From NCBI RefSeq assembly GCF_027497215.1, contig NZ_CP114904.1:6478501-6542500 (forward strand): a stretch of 64,000 bases of DNA, in the 5' to 3' direction. Positions within the stretch are counted from its first letter, which is position 1; each line of letters begins with the position of its first letter. The position numbers were made by a program, and so were the translations under genes. This stretch comes from Micromonospora sp. WMMD812. Its GTDB lineage: Bacteria > Actinomycetota > Actinomycetes > Mycobacteriales > Micromonosporaceae. Of this stretch, positions 58,735 through 64,000 are shown one piece after another. Below the pieces are notes generated by a model. It searched no databases. It was given only the letters and a program-made list of their open reading frames with translations, and was not told the DNA's origin.

Positions 58735-60246
58735 GTGGCCGCAGGTGCCACGTTCGCCGCGTTGCGCCACCGGAACTACCGGATCTGGGCCATCGCCGGG
58801 TTCGTGTCCGTCGTCGGCACCTGGATGCAGGTGCTCGGCGTCAACTGGTACGTCCTCTCCCGGACGGGCTCGGCGACCTCGATGGGCTTCGCCGTGCTCC
58901 TGCAGGCCCTCCCGACGCTGCTGCTCAGCGTCTGGGGCGGCGCGCTGGCCGACCGGCTGAGGGCCCGTCCGCTGCTGATCGCCGCGCAGGCGGCCCACGC
59001 GGCGCTGGCGGCGGGTCTGGCGGTGGTCGCCGTCACCGGAGCGGGCGGCCTGCCCGCCATCTACGCGATCTCTCTCGCGACCGGCGCGGTCTCGGCGATC
59101 GAAGGCCCGGTGATGGGCCGGTGGGCCTCCACCCTCGTGGACCGGGAGACCCTCGGCAACGCCCTGGCGCTAGGCTCGCTCACCAACTCCGCCGGCCGCA
59201 TCCTCGGCATGAGCGCCGGCGCCGTCGTGGTCGCCGTCGTCGGCCCCGCGCTGCTCTTCGTCATCAACTCGGCCAGCTTCGTCGCGGTGGTCGCCGCCCT
59301 GTTCCTGGTCCGCGAGCGGGAGCGGCACATCGGGGAGCCCGTGGCCGCACCCACGCCGGCGGACAGCAGCATCCGGGCCGGGTTCCGCTACCTGCGGCGC
59401 CAACCGGTGGTGCTCGTCGCGTTGGCCCTCTCGTTCGTGCTCGGCAGCCTCGGCCGCAACTACCAGGTGACCATGGCGGCGATGAGCGACGGGCCGCTGC
59501 GCGGCGGCGCCTCCGGCTACGGACTCCTCTCCACCGTCTTCGCCCTGGGTACCGTGCTCGGCGCGCTCCTCGCCGCGCGGCGACGGGACCTCGGCTACGG
59601 CGTCCTGGTCGGCGCGGGGCTGGTGGCCAGCGCACTGCAGATCGTCGCCGGCCTGGCGCCGGGCACGATGAGCTTCGCCGCGGTGATCCTGCCGATCGCC
59701 GCCGCGGCCGTGGTCATCGACACCACCGTCGGAGCCCGGGCCCAGCTCGACACCGACTACCTGATGCGCGGCCGGGTGCTGGCCGCGCTGGCGGTCACCG
59801 GCTCGGTCTCCGCCGCGGTCGGCGCGCCGCTGCTCGGCTGGCTCTCCGAGCACGCCGGCCCCCGGCAGACCCTGGTGCTCGCCGGGGCGATCGCGGCCGT
59901 CGCCACCGCGGCGGCGGGCGTGGCCCTGGACCGGCTGCACGGCTGCCGAGTGCGGCAGCGGGTGGCCAAGGCCGTGCCGGTGGTCCGCCGCCCGGTACGC
60001 CGGGTCGCCACCACCGCCGCCCGCGTCGTCGGACCCGCCACCGTCCCGGCGCGGCGCGCAACAGTCGCCGCCGCACCGGGCGTCCGGCCGACCCGGACGC
60101 CCATCCCCGCGGCCCGCCCGGGGCCGCCCCGGCCGGCTGCCGGTCGGCCCGTGCCGCCGCCCGTCCGTCTCGCCCACCGGCCGGCCTCGTCCGAATCGGG
60201 CACCGGCGTGCCGGCGCCGGCCTCGACTCAAGCGCCCGGCGCCTGA
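58735..60246 (+). CDS. MFS transporter (EntS/MFS_3-like)
   Basis: 503 residues, GTG start with GGGGAGG before it. Twelve likely membrane spans in residues 12-400; N-terminal ALRHRNYRIWAIAGFVSVVG and TWMQVLGVNWYVL match the MFS_3 group, which exports siderophores or drugs. Residues 405-503 form an Arg/Pro/Ala-rich tail unlike the core. The tail and stop run into a 71-bp tandem repeat, so the 3' end may have been extended recently. Confidence 0.85.
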   Translation: MAAGATFAALRHRNYRIWAIAGFVSVVGTWMQVLGVNWYVLSRTGSATSMGFAVLLQALPTLLLSVWGGALADRLRARPLLIAAQAAHAALAAGLAVVAVTGAGGLPAIYAISLATGAVSAIEGPVMGRWASTLVDRETLGNALALGSLTNSAGRILGMSAGAVVVAVVGPALLFVINSASFVAVVAALFLVRERERHIGEPVAAPTPADSSIRAGFRYLRRQPVVLVALALSFVLGSLGRNYQVTMAAMSDGPLRGGASGYGLLSTVFALGTVLGALLAARRRDLGYGVLVGAGLVASALQIVAGLAPGTMSFAAVILPIAAAAVVIDTTVGARAQLDTDYLMRGRVLAALAVTGSVSAAVGAPLLGWLSEHAGPRQTLVLAGAIAAVATAAAGVALDRLHGCRVRQRVAKAVPVVRRPVRRVATTAARVVGPATVPARRATVAAAPGVRPTRTPIPAARPGPPRPAAGRPVPPPVRLAHRPASSESGTGVPAPASTQAPGA

Positions 60247-60341
60247 CCAGCGCGCCGCCCGCGCAATCGGCCGCCGGGGTGCCGGCGCCAGCTTCGACTC
60301 GCGCGCCCGGCGCCCGACCAGCGCGCCACCTGCGGACGCGG
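60208..60341. repeat. 71-bp tandem repeat across the MFS stop codon
   Basis: Two units at about 60208-60278 and 60279-60341 share GTGCCGGCGCC, TCGACTC, GCGCCCGGCGCC and GACCAGCGCGCC with few changes. The TGA that ends the MFS gene in the first unit (GCCTGACC) is CGA (GCCCGACC) in the second. The period is not a multiple of three. Confidence 0.75.
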
Positions 60342-60508
60342 CGGTTCGGCACGCACCGGCGGCGCCCGCGGGCCAGAGCCCGCGGCGGCAGCGCCCCGGG
60401 CCCTGCGCGCGGCCGGGGCATGGTCCCGTCGTTGGCCGTGTGAGCGAGGCCATGGTCTTGGTCGGGGCCGAGGGCACGTTCGGGACCGGACCGGACGAAG
60501 ATCATCGT

Positions 60509-60514
60509 TACGCT
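60509..60514 (+). promoter_or_regulatory. -10 box of the four-span protein gene (leaderless)
   Basis: TACGCT lies 6 nt before ATG 60521, matching the other leaderless starts in the window. Confidence 0.5.
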
Positions 60515-60520
60515 GCGGCC

Positions 60521-61057
60521 ATGGAGATCGAGGAGCGCCTCCGGCGGGTCCGTCGGTGGCTGTGGGTCGTGGTGGTCGGGCTCTTTCTCAGTGGCGTGAC
60601 CGCGTTCCCGCTGGAGATCGAGGTCCGCTGGCTGCTCCGAGCGGTCGAGCCGTTCGCCGACCAGATGCCCGCCCTGGTCGCCTGGATCGAGCGGGTCCAC
60701 ACCGGACTGGTCGAAACCGGCGACCGTCAGCCGTTCATGCTCTACGGCACCGACTGGCTGGCCTTCGCGCACCTGGTGCTCGCCGTCGCCTTCTGGGGAC
60801 CACTGCGCGACCCGGTGCGCAACGTGTGGGTGGTCCAGCTCGGGCTCATCGCGTGTGCCGGCATCGTGCCGCTGGCGCTGATCTGCGGGCCGATCCGGGA
60901 CATTCCCTGGTTCTGGACGCTGGTCGACCTGTCCTTCGCCGTCGGCGCCTTCCCGCCACTCTGGTTCGCCTACCGGCACATCCGCCGGATCGAGGCGGCC
61001 GGGGGAGGCTGGCGCGCCGGCCGGCCAATCGCCGAGGCCGCCGCCGACGCCAGCTGA
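60521..61057 (+). CDS. Four-span membrane protein, unknown function
   Basis: 178 residues from ATG 60521 (the frame continues to 60440). Spans at about 13-33, 77-95, 100-122 and 125-145. The soluble loop after the first span (FPLEIEVRWLLRAVEPFADQMPALV in parts) is conserved-looking, and the C-terminus is basic. No family was recognised with confidence. Monocistronic by position. Confidence 0.65.
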   Translation: MEIEERLRRVRRWLWVVVVGLFLSGVTAFPLEIEVRWLLRAVEPFADQMPALVAWIERVHTGLVETGDRQPFMLYGTDWLAFAHLVLAVAFWGPLRDPVRNVWVVQLGLIACAGIVPLALICGPIRDIPWFWTLVDLSFAVGAFPPLWFAYRHIRRIEAAGGGWRAGRPIAEAAADAS

Positions 61058-61222
61058 GCGGAGGCCGGGACACCGTCGTCCTTTATCGACGCCATGTCGC
61101 CGACATGGCGGTGTCCCGCCGATCCGGATGCCGCGTTGTGGGCGACATGGAGTCGATCATTCAGACCGGAGCCGACGAGGCCGGCGGCGGAGGCGCCCGG
61201 CGGCGTCGGAAGTGATGAGCGT

Positions 61223-61258
61223 TATGACGGAGAGGCATATTTGTGCCTCTCCGTCATA
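61223..61258. repeat. Perfect 15-bp hairpin with AT-rich loop
   Basis: TATGACGGAGAGGCA (61223-61237) is followed by TATTTG and its exact complement (61244-61258). The stem is balanced in composition, unlike the GC-rich hairpins elsewhere here. There is no T tract. It may be a terminator, a target or end of a lost mobile element, or a small structured RNA. Confidence 0.6.
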
Positions 61259-61546
61259 GTCGTGGCACCGGGCCCTCTGGCTGGTGCCGCTCGCCCGCGC
61301 CGACGAGGGCGCGAGCACCCCGGGGCAGCGCTTCTCGTGATGGTGGGCTGCCCTCCTCGGCTCCTGATCGCCCGGCTGCCGGCAAATTCGGATGGCCGTC
61401 CGTGGCCTTCGGCGAGCCCGGAGTCCGAGGGCAAGGGGGGCGTTGTGCACCCGGGCCGGGCTCGGGCGGAACAGCCCGGCTGTGGGCGACTGCCCGGGTG
61501 CCGACGAGCCCCGCGGGGGCCGCGCCGGGAGCGCGAGGAGGCGCTC

Positions 61547-61613
61547 GTGGCCTGGAGGTCGGACGGGCCGGCCGAGACCGCGGTGGCGGCGGCCGAGCGG
61601 GCGCTGAGCGTCG
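61547..61613 (+). pseudogene. Fragment of a LuxR/LAL regulator gene
   Basis: These 67 nt match 17161-17227 of the LuxR-family gene at 65 positions (changes at T to G and A to G early in the fragment). They encode VAWRSDGPAETAVAAAERALSV. Flanking sequence does not align clearly, and no frame continues, so it is a remnant and not a working gene. Confidence 0.75.
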
Positions 61614-61625
61614 GCGGACTGGCGG

Positions 61626-61655
61626 GGTGCCCGCCGCCGCGCGGCGGCGGGCACC
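61626..61655 (-). terminator. 30-bp perfect palindrome ending the M1 peptidase
   Basis: GGTGCCCGCCGCCGC followed by GCGGCGGCGGGCACC; the two halves are exact complements. It lies 6 nt beyond the minus-strand stop codon. Confidence 0.65.
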
Positions 61656-61661
61656 CGGTGC

Positions 61662-63203
61662 TCAGCGGGTGAGGAGGCGGTGGGCGTCGCGGATCTTGGC
61701 CCAGGACTTCGGCTCCACCGGCGGCGCGGCCTTGCGGGCCGCCAAGCCGGGCACCTCCGGCCGGCCGGCGGTGAACAGCCAGGTGGTGAACAGGTCCGTC
61801 AGGTCCAGCCCGGAGATCCGCTCGGCGAGGGCCTGGAACTGCGCGATCGTGCCGTTGCCGTAGCGGTGCTCGGCGGTCCAGGCGGGCAGGATCTCGAAGA
61901 ACGCGTCGTCGCCGACGGCCAGCCGGAGCTGATGTACGGCCATCGCGCCCCGGTCGTAGACGGCGTCGTCGAAGATCCGACCCGGACCCGGGTCACCCGG
62001 CGGCACCTGCCAGAACTCGGAGTCCTCCGGGTAGCTGGCGTAGGTGAAGTCGAACAGCTCCTGCGCGGTGCCCTCGCCCTGCTCCTCCGACCAGAGCCAC
62101 TCCGCGTACGAGGCGAAGCCCTCGTTGAGCCAGATGTCCTGCCAGCGAGCCACCGAGACGGAGTCGCCGAACCACTGGTGGGCCAGCTCGTGCACGACCA
62201 CCGAGGTGTTGGAGCCACGGCGCCAGAAGCCCGGGCCGTACACCGGACGGGTCTGCGTCTCGAGCGCGAAGCCGATGCCGTCGACCGGTCCGGCGACGCC
62301 GCCCTGCGCCTCGAACGGGTACGGGCCGAAGATCCCGCTGCCCCACTCGACGATCTCGGCGGTCCGCTCGATGCTGGCCCGGGCGGCCGGCCCCAACTCG
62401 CCCAGCGTGGTGCTGTACGCGTTCACCACCGGCTGGCCGTTCGGCGCGGTGTCGGTGACGATGTCGTACTCGCCGATCGCCAGGAAGGCCAGGTAGGTGG
62501 CGGTGGGGGAGGTGGTCCGCCAGATCCACCGGGTGCGGTTGCCCGCCTCGGCCAGCGGCGGCCGGGGCTGCACCCCGTTGCTGATCACCTCGACGCCCGT
62601 CGGCACGGACACGGAGATGTCGAAGGTCGCCTTGTCCAGCGGGTGGTCGTTGCTGGGGAACCACCACCACGCCGACTCCGGCTCGTTGACCGCCATCGCC
62701 CCGTCGTCGGTGCGCGTCCAGCCGGTGTAGTCACCGACCAGGGTCTCCGACGGCACGCCCGCGTAGCGCACGACGATGGTGAGCTGCTGGCCGCGGGTGA
62801 TGGGGCGGGAGGGCGTGACCACCAACTCGTGGACGCCCTCGGTCGTGGCGGTGGCGGCCCAGCCGTTGATCCGGACCGACTCGACGTCGAGCAGGAAGTC
62901 CAGGTTGAACCGGGAGAGGTCCTCGGTGGCGCGGGCCAGGATGGTGGTGGTGCCGGTGAGCCGGTCGCTGGCCGGGTCGTAGCGCAGCCGGACGTCGTAG
63001 TGCTCGACGTCGTAGCCGCCGTTGCCGTAGTCGGGGAAGTAGGTGTCGCCCAGTCCCGGGCCGCCGGGTTGCGGTGCGGCGGTGGTGGCGGTGGGCCGGC
63101 CCCAACCGCTGGGTGGGGCGGCGTGGCCGGGAGCGCCGGTGGCCACGGTGCCGGCGCCGGTGAGGGTCAGGACGGCGATCGCCGCCCGGAGAACTCGTCG
63201 CAC
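61662..63203 (-). CDS. Secreted M1-family zinc aminopeptidase
   Basis: 513 residues from GTG 63203, chosen because GGAGGGAG lies 7 nt before it; ATG 63221 would add six residues. A signal peptide (basic RRVLRA, hydrophobic core, AxA-like GHA site near residue 31) is followed by the M1 fold. The zinc site HELAHQWFGD and ligand Glu in WLNEGFASYAEW are intact, and the substrate motif is GGVAGP, a change from GAMEN. It should trim peptides outside the cell. The last domain is shorter than in large M1 enzymes. Confidence 0.88.
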   Translation of the reverse strand: MRRVLRAAIAVLTLTGAGTVATGAPGHAAPPSGWGRPTATTAAPQPGGPGLGDTYFPDYGNGGYDVEHYDVRLRYDPASDRLTGTTTILARATEDLSRFNLDFLLDVESVRINGWAATATTEGVHELVVTPSRPITRGQQLTIVVRYAGVPSETLVGDYTGWTRTDDGAMAVNEPESAWWWFPSNDHPLDKATFDISVSVPTGVEVISNGVQPRPPLAEAGNRTRWIWRTTSPTATYLAFLAIGEYDIVTDTAPNGQPVVNAYSTTLGELGPAARASIERTAEIVEWGSGIFGPYPFEAQGGVAGPVDGIGFALETQTRPVYGPGFWRRGSNTSVVVHELAHQWFGDSVSVARWQDIWLNEGFASYAEWLWSEEQGEGTAQELFDFTYASYPEDSEFWQVPPGDPGPGRIFDDAVYDRGAMAVHQLRLAVGDDAFFEILPAWTAEHRYGNGTIAQFQALAERISGLDLTDLFTTWLFTAGRPEVPGLAARKAAPPVEPKSWAKIRDAHRLLTR

Positions 63204-63411
63204 GAGGTGGACTCCCTCCATCGGGGTGTTCGCCTCGTCAACTTAATCGACATCGGTGAGCGTGTCCGCCCCGGCGCGCGGGCCCGACCGGCGGGTCCCC
63301 GGTGGACCGTCGGCCGTGAGCCGCCGCGCCGGGCACCCGATGCTGTCCCGGGGTCGCCGGAGTCCGTTAGGGTTTCCGCGGACCGGACGCTCGCGGCGGG
63401 GGAGGCGGACA

Positions 63412-64000
63412 GTGGGCAGGCTCGCGTCGGCGTACCGGCAGGCCGTCGCGGCGCACCGGGCCGCCCGGGCGCACCTCGACGCCGCCCGCGACGCGCTCGG
63501 CGCGGCGCCCGCGCCGGCCGCCCCGCTCGGCGCCGACGAGCTGGTCGCGCGGCTCGCCGAGGTCGGCGACGCGCTCGCCACCCCCACGCCCGGCGTCACT
63601 CCGGCCGCTGCCGCGGCCGTCCCGGTGCGGATCGGGGAGGCGTCCACCTCGGAGGGTGGGTTCCCGGTGCTCGTGCCGCTCGGCGGCGGCCACCACCTGG
63701 CCGTGGACACCGACGCCCGCGACCCCCGGGTCGCGGGGTTGCTGCGGGCGCTGGTGCTCCGGCTGACCGCCACCGCCCCGGCCGGCGAGGTCCGGGTCGC
63801 CGGCATCGACACGGTCGCCCTCGGCGCCACCTTCGGGCCGCTGCGCCCGCTGCTCGACGCCGGCGTGGTCGATCCGCCGGCGACCACCGAAGCCGAGGTG
63901 GCCGCGCTGCTCGACGCCGCCGAGCGGCATGCCCGGGAGGCCCAGCACGGGGCTCCCGGCGACACGCCGCTGCTGCTGGTGGTCGCCGCGGCCGCTCCGC
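63412..64000 (+). CDS. FtsK/SpoIIIE-like protein, N-terminal part (partial)
   Basis: Open from GTG 63412 (GGGGGAGGCG before it) to the end of the window, 196 residues seen. Residues 1-35 are helical (GRLASAYRQAVAAHRAARAH). From residue 65 the pattern IGEASTSEGGFPVLVPLGGG, HHLAVDTDARDPRVAGLLRA and VRVAGIDTVALGATFGPLRPLL resembles the region ahead of the motor in actinobacterial FtsK/SpoIIIE-domain proteins. The ATPase motifs would lie beyond 64000. The reading is from memory of such proteins, so the family is probable but not certain. Confidence 0.6.
   Translation, partial: MGRLASAYRQAVAAHRAARAHLDAARDALGAAPAPAAPLGADELVARLAEVGDALATPTPGVTPAAAAAVPVRIGEASTSEGGFPVLVPLGGGHHLAVDTDARDPRVAGLLRALVLRLTATAPAGEVRVAGIDTVALGATFGPLRPLLDAGVVDPPATTEAEVAALLDAAERHAREAQHGAPGDTPLLLVVAAAAP

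Larger units (their letters stand above)
61058..61661. other. 604-nt stretch without a convincing gene
   Basis: It holds a 15-bp hairpin (61223-61258), a 67-nt fragment of a LuxR-type gene (61547-61613) and the terminator palindrome of the M1 peptidase. Six-frame reading gives only short, out-of-phase pieces. It looks like decayed coding DNA. Confidence 0.6.

Overview
The window is high-GC, gene-dense actinobacterial chromosome. It has many GTG starts, frequent 4-nt stop/start overlaps and a DivIVA of the Wag31 type. Gene content and order (sepF-yggT-divIVA, an lspA-rluD pair, hisDCB-hisH-priA, hisF/hisI-trpE, lgt next to trpA) and a repeated 59-bp gene-junction element suggest Micromonosporaceae, probably Micromonospora. 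The genus is an inference from remembered gene order and protein style, not a database match. No rRNA, tRNA, CRISPR array, phage or complete insertion sequence was seen.

Layout. 1-9.8 kb is the distal end of the division/cell-wall cluster: the sepF tail, yggT, divIVA, a DUF167 gene, a K+/H+-type antiporter, a DksA-like zinc-finger protein, lspA, an RluD-type pseudouridine synthase, and a MinD/ParA-like ATPase with a repetitive N-terminus. 9.8-15.7 kb holds a LON-domain protein and the histidine run hisD-hisC-hisB-(57-aa membrane protein)-hisH-(107-aa membrane protein)-priA. 15.7-24.1 kb is an accessory block: a large LuxR (LAL) regulator, an IS30-HTH/MarR fusion regulator facing a DUF4097-DrrA-DrrB operon, and an ohrR-ohr-oxidoreductase operon. 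24.2-40.6 kb has hisF, then a MocR/YczE divergent pair, a long-chain acyl-CoA synthetase, a class I terpene synthase, a TIGR03085-type protein, a heterodimeric ABC exporter, a cysteine-poor ribosomal protein S4 divergent from a DUF2470 gene across an iron box, an ABC-2 transporter with a TetR regulator, and a MerR-aldo/keto reductase pair. 40.7-48.0 kb completes the amino-acid genes: a nucleotidyltransferase-HisI fusion, trpE, a Trp-associated membrane protein, trpC, trpB and trpA. 48-58.4 kb holds a NUDIX gene, lgt, an FAD monooxygenase, a GNAT gene, and gltB-gltD. 58.7-64 kb holds an MFS transporter, a small membrane protein, a decayed stretch with a LuxR gene fragment and a long hairpin, a secreted M1 peptidase, and the start of an FtsK/SpoIIIE-like protein that runs off the end.

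How the genes work together. The his and trp genes are interleaved, and no trpF is present, which fits PriA acting in both pathways. GltBD and HisH tie the region to glutamine/glutamate metabolism. LspA and Lgt are two of the enzymes of lipoprotein maturation. At least a dozen genes have a TANNNT-like -10 box 6-8 nt before the start codon, so leaderless transcription appears common. Several regulators sit beside clear dyad or direct-repeat operators (OhrR, MerR, TetR, MocR, IdeR box, the IS30-MarR fusion, and an unassigned palindrome at trpC).
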